Below are positions 42,778 through 51,375 of a stretch of DNA of 64,000 nt, piece by piece. Numbering within the stretch: position 1 is the first letter of the stretch; each line of letters begins with the position of its first letter. Source of the DNA: JBBDKV01 sp040879165 (GTDB lineage Bacteria; Patescibacteriota; Microgenomatia; UBA1400; PJMF01). The translations under genes were made by a program, and so were the position numbers. The notes under the pieces are model-generated. The model was not told the DNA's origin. It made no database searches and worked only from the letters and a program-made list of their open reading frames with translations. The stretch spans positions 71,992 through 135,991 of the forward strand of contig JBBDKV010000013.1 in assembly GCA_040879165.1 (NCBI GenBank), read 5' to 3'.

Positions 42778-45375
42778 ATGGCCGGAAGAAAACCCGTAAC
42801 AAGCAGATCAAAGAATATTAAATCTTATCGATCGCATTTACTACAGTACGCGCTCAAGCAAAAAAAAACCTTTCAACAATACTCTTACAACAAACCGTTT
42901 ACATTTTTTATTCGATTTAAGCAGGGAAATATTTTTTCTAAAGATCGCTACTGGCTCACAAAAGCAGATCAGTTTTTACAAAACATCTTTTTCCTCTTCA
43001 CCGCGCTAACGCTTGAATTTTTTCATGCAATTGGCCACAACACCCTACTGCTGTTTAGAAAAAGCTGGAAACTGTACAAACGTAGTTGTTCAAAAAAAAT
43101 CCAGTGGCGGACAGCGTTTTCTTCGATCAGTCATACGTTGAAGCAGCACTCTAACTCGGTGCGATCTGTCGCGTTGCACCCATTTGTTTCTGGGCAACGA
43201 ATAGTAGCGCGCTGGAATAGAAAAAAAAGTTGGTCATTTAAGCGTAAGCTGCGCAAGTCTTTTGTCACTGCAACTCAAACCCCAGAGAAAAAATCTTTTT
43301 CGAGTACATTCGCACAAGTACTAGTAGCTCCGTTCAAACCGTTCTACCTCACCGTCCAACTCTTTCCATTGCAAACAATCATCGCGCTGGTTCTGAGTAC
43401 AGCTATTATCAGTAGCAGCTACTGGGTTCATACTTTTATCTTTGAAGATTTGCCCAAACCCGAACTTCTGACACAACAAGAACCTGAGATCACCACAGTT
43501 ATTACCGATCGAGATGGTGAAATCCTGTATCAACTGTATAAAGACGAAAATCGCACCATTATTCCTTTATCTGAAGTATCTCCTAATTTGGTGTACGCCA
43601 CCATTGCTATTGAAGATAAAGATTTCTACCTTCATCAGGGATTTTCACTGCGCGGCATTACTCGGGCAATCTGGTCTAATTACCACAATGAGTCAATTCA
43701 AGGTGGTTCCACCATTACTCAACAGCTCGTTAAAAATCGCTTGCTAACCACCGAGCGCACCTTTCAACGGAAGTTTCGAGAAATTATTCTCGCCGTAATG
43801 GCAGAGCGCGTCTATGAAAAAGAAGAAATTTTAGAAATGTATTTTAATCAAATTGCTTACGGCGGAGCAACATATGGTGCAGAAGCAGCTGCACAGCGGT
43901 ATTTCGGTAAATCAGCAAGTGAGCTCAATTTACCTGAGGCAGCGTTGCTTGCTGGATTGCCAGCCGCTCCCAGCGCTTACTCTCCATTTGGAGCCTATCC
44001 AGAAACGGCAAAACTGAGACAGATGCAGGTGCTCAATCGTATGGCAGAAGATGGCTATATTTCTCAAGAAATTGCAGACCAAGCCGCGCGAGTTGAACTG
44101 GCATATGAAGAAGACGTCATCAATATTCAAGCACCCCACTTCGTAATGTACGTGCGCCAATACCTGGCTGACCAATTTGGTGAAGAAATGCTCCACAAGG
44201 GAGGATTAGTAATTCGCACCAGCCTAGACCTTTCACTCCACAACAAAGCTCAGGAGCTGGTGACAAATGAGGTGCAATCGTTAGCACATTTGCGAGTGCA
44301 AAATGGCGCAACCTTGGTTACCAACCCCAAAACTGGCGAAATTCTTTCAATGGTCGGCAGTACAAATTATTTTGATTTTGAAAATGATGGTCAAGTTAAC
44401 CTCACCATGAGACCAAGACAGCCTGGAAGCTCCATTAAACCGCTTACCTACGCCCTTGCACTTGAACGCGGTATGTCACCAAATTCGATCATTCAAGACC
44501 AACCAACCACCTTTGACATTGCTGGCACAAGACCGTATAGCCCCAGAAATTACGATGGAAAGTATCGTGGCAATGTTACGCTCAAAGAGGCATTGGCTTC
44601 TTCGTACAATATTCCTGCTGTAAAACTACTCAATCAAATTGGTGTTGGGGCCCTCATTGATAAAGCGGAAGCTATGGGAATTACAACCTGGGGAGAACGG
44701 ACTCGCTTTGGTTTGTCGCTCACCCTTGGTGGAGGCGAAGTCCTAATGACCGATATGGCCAAACTCTATGGCGTTTTTGCCAATCAAGGCTATGCGGTAA
44801 ACTTGCAACCAATTTTGGAAATCAGAACCTACAAAGGAGAACTTGTATTTGAAAATTCGTGCGCACTGACTGGTATGAACTGTGACCGCCGCAAAGTGCT
44901 CAATGAAGCCGTCGCGTATCAAATCAGCAACATGCTTTCTGACAATAACGCCCGCGCTCCAGCATTCGGACCTCAATCCACACTCTTTATCCCTGATCAA
45001 GAAGTAGCTGTTAAAACGGGCACTACCAATAATCTGCGAGATAACTGGACTATTGGGTACACATCTGATCGAGTTGTAGCCACCTGGGTGGGCAATAATG
45101 ATAATCAGCCGATGAGCTACGTCGCCTCAGGAGTCACTGGCGCTTCGCCAATCTGGAACTCAGTGGTGCGACTCGTGCTGGATACCGAACAGCCACATCG
45201 CTTCGCAATGCCACAAAACCTTATCAAAGTAGCCATCTGCGCCAGTACAGGCACACTGCCCTGCTCGGGCTGCTCGCGCGTTGTCGAGGAATATTTTGTT
45301 CCTGGTACTGAGCCTACTGTCGCCTGTAATATTGCGGCTCCAGTCAGTATGCCTTCTCCCGTCCGAGAAGACTGA
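42778..45375 (+). CDS. Second PBP1A-type bifunctional penicillin-binding protein
   Basis: 865 aa. An unusually long cytoplasmic N-terminus of about 195 residues, rich in K, R, F and W, precedes the membrane span (about 200-220: FPLQTIIALVLSTAIISSSYWV). GT51 motifs EDKDFYLHQGFSLRGI, GGSTITQQLVKN, EILEMYFNQIAYGG; transpeptidase motifs GSSIKPL, SYNIPAVK and KTGTTNNLRDNW. C-terminal CASTGTLPCSGC cysteine cluster. It is a paralogue of the gene at 38889, from which the N-terminus and C-terminus differ most. It has its own promoter. Confidence 0.95.
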   Translation: MAGRKPVTSRSKNIKSYRSHLLQYALKQKKTFQQYSYNKPFTFFIRFKQGNIFSKDRYWLTKADQFLQNIFFLFTALTLEFFHAIGHNTLLLFRKSWKLYKRSCSKKIQWRTAFSSISHTLKQHSNSVRSVALHPFVSGQRIVARWNRKKSWSFKRKLRKSFVTATQTPEKKSFSSTFAQVLVAPFKPFYLTVQLFPLQTIIALVLSTAIISSSYWVHTFIFEDLPKPELLTQQEPEITTVITDRDGEILYQLYKDENRTIIPLSEVSPNLVYATIAIEDKDFYLHQGFSLRGITRAIWSNYHNESIQGGSTITQQLVKNRLLTTERTFQRKFREIILAVMAERVYEKEEILEMYFNQIAYGGATYGAEAAAQRYFGKSASELNLPEAALLAGLPAAPSAYSPFGAYPETAKLRQMQVLNRMAEDGYISQEIADQAARVELAYEEDVINIQAPHFVMYVRQYLADQFGEEMLHKGGLVIRTSLDLSLHNKAQELVTNEVQSLAHLRVQNGATLVTNPKTGEILSMVGSTNYFDFENDGQVNLTMRPRQPGSSIKPLTYALALERGMSPNSIIQDQPTTFDIAGTRPYSPRNYDGKYRGNVTLKEALASSYNIPAVKLLNQIGVGALIDKAEAMGITTWGERTRFGLSLTLGGGEVLMTDMAKLYGVFANQGYAVNLQPILEIRTYKGELVFENSCALTGMNCDRRKVLNEAVAYQISNMLSDNNARAPAFGPQSTLFIPDQEVAVKTGTTNNLRDNWTIGYTSDRVVATWVGNNDNQPMSYVASGVTGASPIWNSVVRLVLDTEQPHRFAMPQNLIKVAICASTGTLPCSGCSRVVEEYFVPGTEPTVACNIAAPVSMPSPVRED

Positions 45376-45386
45376 CAATTGCTGCA

Positions 45387-45602
45387 TTACGCTAGCATCC
45401 ACAATACATACGCGGTGATAACAGTCAGTAGTAATACAGTGGGCGCAACCATTCGTTCAAGCAACTGCTGGCGTTTTTTCGCCGCATCTTTTTTCCGTTT
45501 TTCGATGCCCTTGCGCTCTTTCTGAGCTTGACGCGCCTCGATAGTGTCGGTTAGCTCTCTGAGAGAGTTGGCTGAGTCTTCAGATGATTGGTGCGTGCTC
45601 AT
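45387..45602 (-). CDS. Small tail-anchored protein
   Basis: 71 aa: charged helical N-terminus (RQAQKERKGIEKRKKDAAKKRQQL) and one C-terminal membrane span (VAPTVLLLTVITAYVLWMLA). No family recognised. It starts 6 nt after cmk, so it is probably co-translated. Confidence 0.65.
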   Translation of the reverse strand: MSTHQSSEDSANSLRELTDTIEARQAQKERKGIEKRKKDAAKKRQQLLERMVAPTVLLLTVITAYVLWMLA

Positions 45603-45608
45603 GATGCT

Positions 45609-46319
45609 TTAGCTTTTTTTACTCGACTCAAGAAGAACTTGCACTTTTGCCACGATCATTTCCACAACTCGCTCAATAGATAAATCACTCGTGTCGATGA
45701 CCCAGGCTTCAGGAACAATTTTAAGGGGATCTGTCTTACGGTTCGTGTCGAGCTCATCTCGCTCCAATAAATCTTTGTAAACCTGAGCAAATTCAACGTC
45801 AGTACCTTTAGTAAGCAACTGCATATGACGACGCTTTGCACGTACTGTGTCACTGGCTGTCAAATAAATTTTTAACTGGGCGTCAGGCAATACTGCATAC
45901 GTTGTGTCTCTGCCCTCCATGACAATGTTTTGATTTTTGGCAATATTTTGCTGCTTGGCGACCAGTGCCTTACGAACCAAAGGATGTACCGCAACCTTTG
46001 ACGCCCCTCTGCCAATTTCTTCAGTTCTGATCTGCCATGAAACATCTTCACCATTTACCTTGACCGTCGTCAGACGACCGTCACGCTCATCACCCTTTGG
46101 GTTATACATCTCAATGTTTGTTTTTTCGATTAACGCACTAACAGCAGCTTCATCTGTAAGATCAATGTCGGCGTGTATCGACATCCAGGCCGTAACCCGA
46201 TACATCGCACCAGTATCCACGTACAAAAAAGCAAGACGATCTGCCACTAGTCGAGAAACAGTACCCTTACCAGCGGCAACTGGCCCATCAATAGCAATGT
46301 GAAAGGGTTGGTTTGTCAT
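45609..46319 (-). CDS. cmk: Cytidylate kinase
   Basis: Phosphorylates CMP and dCMP. 236 aa from ATG 46319. P-loop IDGPVAAGKGTVSRLVA, LYVDTGAMYRVTAW (NMP-binding), IRTEEIGRGASKVAVHPLVRKAL and MEGRDTTYAVLPDAQLKIYLTAS, all typical of bacterial Cmk. A TATAAT box lies about 36 nt upstream of the ATG. Confidence 0.94.
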   Translation of the reverse strand: MTNQPFHIAIDGPVAAGKGTVSRLVADRLAFLYVDTGAMYRVTAWMSIHADIDLTDEAAVSALIEKTNIEMYNPKGDERDGRLTTVKVNGEDVSWQIRTEEIGRGASKVAVHPLVRKALVAKQQNIAKNQNIVMEGRDTTYAVLPDAQLKIYLTASDTVRAKRRHMQLLTKGTDVEFAQVYKDLLERDELDTNRKTDPLKIVPEAWVIDTSDLSIERVVEMIVAKVQVLLESSKKS

Positions 46320-46421
46320 ATACGGCAATCAGTCAGGACTATAACGCGATTATAGTAAGAATGCAAACATCAACACTGACCAATGCATACACACAGATAC
46401 AAACAAAGAAAGCGTCAATCG

Positions 46422-46715
46422 TTATTTTTTACTCGAGCGAGCAGTTTTCTTTTTAGCTGAGGTCTTCTTTTTGGAAGATTTGGCTGCTGACTTACTTGCG
46501 GGCTTTGCTGCTGCTTTAGCCTTAGCGCGGTTAGCTTTTTGTTCTTCCAACGTCCATTCTTCTCGATCAGAAATAAGCAGACCACCGAGTCCAACAATAA
46601 TTAACAATAATGGCCATAAATTCCAGAAGTCACGAGGCAGCAAGCCTATATTAACTCCGAGAAATAAGAATCCCATTACTACAAGTGCGGCAGGCCAAAA
46701 AACACGTTTCGGCAT
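46422..46715 (-). CDS. Two-span membrane protein with lysine/alanine-rich tail (DUF5668/LiaF-like)
   Basis: 97 aa from ATG 46715, with a strong Shine-Dalgarno (AAAGGAG). Two hydrophobic segments (FWPAALVVMGFLFLGVNIGLL; LWPLLLIIVGLGGLLI) match the LiaI/LiaF-type membrane unit. The last 45 residues are K/A/S repeats resembling histone H1 tails, likely to bind nucleic acid or acidic polymer on the cytoplasmic side. Function unknown. Confidence 0.75.
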   Translation of the reverse strand: MPKRVFWPAALVVMGFLFLGVNIGLLPRDFWNLWPLLLIIVGLGGLLISDREEWTLEEQKANRAKAKAAAKPASKSAAKSSKKKTSAKKKTARSSKK

Positions 46716-46860
46716 AAATAACTCCTTTTTGAATTGCTGAAAGGTACTATGTCCATTAAAGCAAAGAATAGGACATAAAGTCGAGGGGGAATTTGTGCAA
46801 CAATCTAGAACAATGTGCCAAGTTTCAGTTGATTGATGCAAAACAGCTCGGTCAGTGAAT

Positions 46861-47307
46861 TTAGTATACCGATCGCTTGAACTGCTTCTGAAGTTCTCGC
46901 TTTTGATCTCTTTCTTTCAATTTTCGACGCTTATCATGTGATTTTAGACCTCTGCCAATACCAATTGTCAATTTAATGCGATTAGACACCAACTTAAAAT
47001 TAAGCGCTACTAAACTACGCTTTTTCTGAGTACTCCAGGTTTCCAAATCTTGAATTTCACTTTTCTTAAGTAATAATTTCCGGGTTCTCTTTGGTTCATA
47101 GTCTGGATTATTGGCAAATTGATACGGTGTAATTTGAGCATTGAGCAAAATTGCCTCACCCCCAACAATACGTACGTAACTACCCACTAAACTAGCCCTA
47201 CCCAGTCGGAGACTTTTGGTTTCCTGACCAGATAGCACAACGCCAGCAGTATATTTCTGCTCGATATCGTATTCGTGACGAGCATGACGATTTTGTACAA
47301 GAATCAT
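46861..47307 (-). CDS. smpB: SsrA-binding protein SmpB
   Basis: Carries tmRNA to stalled ribosomes. 148 aa from ATG 47307: NRHARHEYDIEQKYTAGVVLSGQETKSLR, GEAILLNAQITPY, and the basic tail HDKRRKLKERDQKRELQKQF, all family hallmarks. TATACT lies 7 nt before the ATG. No tmRNA gene was recognised in the window. Confidence 0.95.
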   Translation of the reverse strand: MILVQNRHARHEYDIEQKYTAGVVLSGQETKSLRLGRASLVGSYVRIVGGEAILLNAQITPYQFANNPDYEPKRTRKLLLKKSEIQDLETWSTQKKRSLVALNFKLVSNRIKLTIGIGRGLKSHDKRRKLKERDQKRELQKQFKRSVY

Positions 47308-47355
47308 AAACCATAGTATACCAGGCTTGACCAAAAACCAGATTGCTACTTGTCG

Positions 47356-49566
47356 TTATAACGGAATTGAGAATATTGTTGAGCCGCTGAGCACATAGGC
47401 TGTTGCGGTGGATTCTTGAATAAAGAGGTCTGTGGCAGCAGCTAGTGATACATTTTTTATTTCTCGGAGAAACTGGCCGTCTTTGGTCAAAACTACTAAC
47501 CGTTGCTGCGCTGACTCAAGAATATAGAGATTCTCAAACTCTTCTCTAGTTACAATGGCCAATCGACCAGTAAACGGCTCAGATAAGCCACTGACAGCAA
47601 ACTCTGCTTGCGATCCCGAGGTATATTTGCGAATTCTTCCATCCTGCGTAGCAATCCAGATATCCCCATCAATCGCCCAAGATGCCACTTCTTCAAACGA
47701 AACACCCAACGGACCAATCAGCCAGCCGATCGGATCAGAAAAATCACTGCCATCAAACAGATACCGATATATATCTCTTTGATCTGGATTAAAAACATAG
47801 AGGTACGGACCAAACGAACCTACGAGCGTGCCTTCTCGATTTGAATCTCCCTCATCTATAATTAAGGCTGGTTCTGCTGAACTCTCAAGCGGCATTTGGT
47901 ACAGACCTTGAGCAAGAAAGACCGCACTACTTGCGTCACGCATCACCGCAGATTCAATTGAACCAACAGCTGAAACATCAACGGCTTCCATTTGATCTGA
48001 CTGAAGATCAATTACAATACCTTGTTGAGCTTCCTGATCCAGGACTAATGCTTGGTTATCGCTGGCAATTACGCTTGAGGCGATGAAACTAGACTCTACT
48101 GTTCGCAAATCAAATGCCACAGTCAGCTCTCTCAACTCATCTCTCCCAGAGATAGCCTCCACCAACGCCTGTGTATCCGTGCGAAGCTGCTGAGCCAACT
48201 CCAAAAGAACGTCCTTGTTTTCATTTTCTGCATCAATAACCACCTCATCAAGCGCAGCAAGCAACCCTTGAGATTCCTCACGAGCAGTCACTGGGTCACT
48301 ACTGGCCTGAGCGCGAACGCCATCCAGTCGAGCTTGATACGGCTCGATGATCGTTTGCGCCTCAGTTTGCTGTGCTTCATATCGCCAATCTAAATAAAAC
48401 CAGACCGCCCCTAAAACTACCGACACACCAACTATGCTAATAAGCAGTATTCTCAATCGCTTGATTCGTTGCGATGGAACATACTCTCGAGTAAAAATTA
48501 ACTGGCGCAATACAGGAGCCAATTGAGCGATCTGTTTTTTGCAATTTTTCAGAAAGCGCACTACTAAACCCAGCAAGGATACGAGTACACGCCATGATTT
48601 TGCGAAGAGAGCCTTCCACGGAAAACTGTGCTTCGACCTGGATTTTTGTGGGGGCACACCCAGGTTTCGGTCTGCACCATCTTCGAACATTTTCGATTGC
48701 GCTTGCTCACTAGTACCCAACGCCGTCGGCTGTTTTGCATTTGGCGACTCAGACCGAGCATCAACTCGCGGACTATCGGAAGCTACTTCCGAACCAGACG
48801 GGGCAGCTGTGTCAGTTGGCGGCTCCGGTTTAGACTGAGTTTCTGACTGAGCTTCCACTAGTGGCTCAGTCGGGGGAGTTGGATCAGTTGTGAGTGTTGA
48901 CTCAGTTGGGGAAATTGGCTCAGTCGAGGGCATTGGCTCAGAATCCGGTACATTTTTATCATGCGAGCCCGTTTTTTGTTCACTTTCTGAGTAATTTTTT
49001 TCTTCAACTATTGCAAATCCCAAAGCGCAGCGCGCAGAAGCATCCAAAGAATGTATCGCGGGCACAATTGAAGTCACCACGCTATCGGTGTCGAATCCTT
49101 TTTGATAGGTGAGAGCAACAGCAGATAAAAATTGCTGCGCATCTAGCGTGGCAAAAATAAATACATCATCCAACTGAGCTTTACCTTGAATAATTTCAAT
49201 ACTGGCATCAGAAGTCAATACTTCACCAACCGTGTCACTTCGCTTCAAACTAATCGAGCCATGATACGTTGCCAAAATACTTCTTCCTGGACGGAATACG
49301 CCACCTGCCAAGGAACACTGGCATTTCAAATCAGAAAGCTGAGCAATGATGTCTTCAAAGGCTTGATACAGTGCCTCGGCACTTCTTGGGGGAGCAGCGG
49401 TAATATCCTCGACAATGCCTTTGCCAATTGATACAGCGCTTTCACCTTCCACGGCAATAGCAATTACGCAGCTAATATTTGTTTCCGTTACCACGTCTAT
49501 CACATGAGACCAGCCAGTAAACTGTGGCAAACTAACGATTGGAGTTACAGAGATCCTTTGCACCAT
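47356..49566 (-). CDS. Large membrane protein: phosphatase-like N-terminus, P/T-rich linker, TM, beta-propeller-like C-terminus
   Basis: 736 aa, no family assigned with certainty. Residues 1-190 have a fold pattern like PP2C/PPM phosphatases (alternating strands, SLKRSDTVGEVL; DDVFIFATLDAQQFLSAV) but the metal-binding Asp motifs are not seen. A P/S/T/E linker (about 205-300) carries repeated T-E/D-P units. One membrane span lies near 372-393 (LRILLISIVGVSVVLGAVWFYL), followed by a coiled coil and repeated strands (about 480-736) like a beta-propeller. It may sense outside signals and pass them inside. TACAAT lies 10 nt before the ATG. Confidence 0.55.
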   Translation of the reverse strand: MVQRISVTPIVSLPQFTGWSHVIDVVTETNISCVIAIAVEGESAVSIGKGIVEDITAAPPRSAEALYQAFEDIIAQLSDLKCQCSLAGGVFRPGRSILATYHGSISLKRSDTVGEVLTSDASIEIIQGKAQLDDVFIFATLDAQQFLSAVALTYQKGFDTDSVVTSIVPAIHSLDASARCALGFAIVEEKNYSESEQKTGSHDKNVPDSEPMPSTEPISPTESTLTTDPTPPTEPLVEAQSETQSKPEPPTDTAAPSGSEVASDSPRVDARSESPNAKQPTALGTSEQAQSKMFEDGADRNLGVPPQKSRSKHSFPWKALFAKSWRVLVSLLGLVVRFLKNCKKQIAQLAPVLRQLIFTREYVPSQRIKRLRILLISIVGVSVVLGAVWFYLDWRYEAQQTEAQTIIEPYQARLDGVRAQASSDPVTAREESQGLLAALDEVVIDAENENKDVLLELAQQLRTDTQALVEAISGRDELRELTVAFDLRTVESSFIASSVIASDNQALVLDQEAQQGIVIDLQSDQMEAVDVSAVGSIESAVMRDASSAVFLAQGLYQMPLESSAEPALIIDEGDSNREGTLVGSFGPYLYVFNPDQRDIYRYLFDGSDFSDPIGWLIGPLGVSFEEVASWAIDGDIWIATQDGRIRKYTSGSQAEFAVSGLSEPFTGRLAIVTREEFENLYILESAQQRLVVLTKDGQFLREIKNVSLAAATDLFIQESTATAYVLSGSTIFSIPL

Positions 49567-49670
49567 CTTCGGCTGTATTGTAACATGAAGCTTCTCGAGA
49601 GGATGTTCGGGAAAATTTTGACAACAGGGATCAAAAATGCTCTACTAAAAAACTGAGCATCACGACAGAT

Positions 49671-49937
49671 TTATAACAGCACAAAAAACAAACCAAGAAC
49701 GAATAGAGCTACCAGTAAATGTGCAAAACCGACAAAAAATATGATTGGCGAGAAGGAAGTAATGAGCGTATTTTTCATTATCTGAATTTGTCGAACCACA
49801 ATCACGGCAAAAACCGAGTAGCAAAGAGCCGTCAAAATAAATAAAAACTTAAAAAGACTAATCAAAATACTACTTTGATCAATCGCGGGAAAAGCGAACA
49901 TTGAAGAACCAGTGTCAAGCACAAACTGTAGCAACAT
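49671..49937 (-). CDS. Small membrane protein
   Basis: 88 aa with two strong spans (LFKFLFILTALCYSVFAVIVV; IIFFVGFAHLLVALFVLGLFFVLL). No enzyme motif. Its ATG overlaps the stop of the PH-domain gene (TAATG), so they are translationally coupled. Similar small proteins occur in CPR genomes; function unknown. Confidence 0.65.
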   Translation of the reverse strand: MLLQFVLDTGSSMFAFPAIDQSSILISLFKFLFILTALCYSVFAVIVVRQIQIMKNTLITSFSPIIFFVGFAHLLVALFVLGLFFVLL

Positions 49938-50818
49938 TAATTTATTCTCCCTTCAATTTTTTCTCGCTCTTCTTCTAGAATTAACTCATTGAGCAACTTT
50001 GTAACTCGGGCTGGGTGTGGAACATCACGAAAATCAAACTCTCGTTGCTGAGCTGCTGTCTGCACAAAGACCGTCCCAAAATCAAATAACGACCTAATTG
50101 CTCCGCTAGTCACCGCGGTCACATCTTCAATGTTATCTGTTTTTGCTGATGATATATTGCGATAGATCAGTGACAAAAAGTCCACGTCAATAATGCGCTC
50201 ATCAGTAATAATATTGACATTAAAAAACCATGATAAAAAGGACTCAATGATAAAACCTGTTAACAACAGATACCAAATAATCAGTGCGGCAAACTGATAC
50301 GTTCCAGGCAGGAAGTCGACAAGACCTACTGAGCTGAATAAAATCGGTAAAAAAGCAAATACAATTGATCCCAAAATCCATGGAAGCTGGGTCAACGCGT
50401 GCTTACGCAGCACTAAAATAACATGCTCATCAAGATGTTGGGTAGCAAAACGAAAATTAATCGGCTTGGGGGAGTACGAGGCAAATGGATTGCTTGATGA
50501 TTTTTCCTGCCGCATCACATCTGAGTACTCATCAACGTTGCGATGCGCTCCATTCCAGCGAGGAGTAGGATCGCCTGGATGAGTGGTGATTTGCTGTTCC
50601 TGACTGTCCTGGCTACTCGGTGCCGAAGCATCCGCTCGCACTGGAACTTGCTCTTGTGATCGGCTTTCTGCCACCCCCACGCTGGTGGTTTCTTCTTGGC
50701 GCTGAGCCCTTCTACCGTGCGAGCGCTTCGTACGAACTCCACGCAAAATTTTGCGCTGATGATTAATAGAGCTAGGATCTCCTTGTCTCATTGAACTGTC
50801 AAAAATCACGTCTGCCAT
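49937..50818 (-). CDS. Membrane protein with bacterial PH-like domain (YdbS/bPH2-like)
   Basis: 293 aa from ATG 50818. The N-terminal 115 residues are polar and probably disordered. Then RKHALTQLPWILGSIVFAFLPILF and FAALIIWYLLLTGFIIESFL form two spans, followed by ITDERIIDVDFLSLIYRNISSAKTDNIEDVTAVTSG, the typical PH-like domain opening. TATAAT with extended TGC lies 6 nt before the ATG. Role unknown; such proteins often bind membrane partners. Confidence 0.75.
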   Translation of the reverse strand: MADVIFDSSMRQGDPSSINHQRKILRGVRTKRSHGRRAQRQEETTSVGVAESRSQEQVPVRADASAPSSQDSQEQQITTHPGDPTPRWNGAHRNVDEYSDVMRQEKSSSNPFASYSPKPINFRFATQHLDEHVILVLRKHALTQLPWILGSIVFAFLPILFSSVGLVDFLPGTYQFAALIIWYLLLTGFIIESFLSWFFNVNIITDERIIDVDFLSLIYRNISSAKTDNIEDVTAVTSGAIRSLFDFGTVFVQTAAQQREFDFRDVPHPARVTKLLNELILEEEREKIEGRIN

Positions 50819-50824
50819 GCACGT

Positions 50825-50830
50825 ATTATA
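50825..50830 (-). promoter_or_regulatory. Extended -10 box of the PH-domain gene
   Basis: Minus-strand TGC-TATAAT, then 6 nt to the ATG; leaderless type. The 50916 gene is divergent. Confidence 0.6.
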
Positions 50831-50915
50831 GCAGCAATACCTGAGGAACGCCTTGATCAATCACAAATCAAGCATCTAGCTATTTTTTTCGCACAAAAGG
50901 CGTATACTAGTAGCT

Positions 50916-51278
50916 GTGAAAACAGAAGTCATCAAAGCTGCCTTTACCAATATTCTTTTTGTCATTGGTGTAATTTTGCTAATATTTGGTTTCATCAGTG
51001 GCACACAGACCGCTAGTAAAATACTGTTGTTTGAGCAATATCCCCTCAACTCGTATGAAGAGACGCGGTGCGAAATGAATGGCGCATACCCATCAACCCC
51101 AAGAGGAGACACTACTATCTCGGCAGAGGATGTAGAAGCTCAACGCGAGCGCTGTTATCGCTCACTCGAACAAGAACGAACGCTGAAGCAAGTCTCAGAT
51201 ATTGTAACCGCAACAACTACGCTGATTGCGGGATTTGTGCTGGTACTTAGCTTCAAGCGCTTTATTTTCAAATCGTAA
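50916..51278 (+). CDS. Small two-span membrane protein
   Basis: 120 aa from a GTG. Spans near residues 10-30 (ILFVIGVILLIFGFISG) and 97-113 (ATTTLIAGFVLVLSF); between them an extracytoplasmic loop with two Cys (CEMNGAYPSTP; ERCYRSLE) that could form a disulfide. TATACT (50903-50908) ends 7 nt before the GTG. No family recognised. Confidence 0.65.
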   Translation: MKTEVIKAAFTNILFVIGVILLIFGFISGTQTASKILLFEQYPLNSYEETRCEMNGAYPSTPRGDTTISAEDVEAQRERCYRSLEQERTLKQVSDIVTATTTLIAGFVLVLSFKRFIFKS

Positions 51279-51286
51279 TGTCTTGA

Positions 51287-51368
51287 TGTGGAGTGCCGTA
51301 TGCTGGAGCCGTATATGCTGGCGCTGTATGTGGAGTGCTCTATGGAGTGCTGTATATGGAGTGCCGCC
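51287..51368. repeat. Degenerate tandem repeat, about six units of 12-15 bp
   Basis: Units near the pattern TRTGGAGTGCYGTA repeat between the ends of two convergent genes. Spacing varies between 12 and 15 bp, so it is not a coding repeat. No inverted symmetry or CRISPR-like spacing. Confidence 0.75.
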
Positions 51369-51375
51369 AAGAACA

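Noticed and set aside
51287..51368. CRISPR array
   Set aside because: Units are 12-15 bp with no unique spacers and no cas genes nearby.
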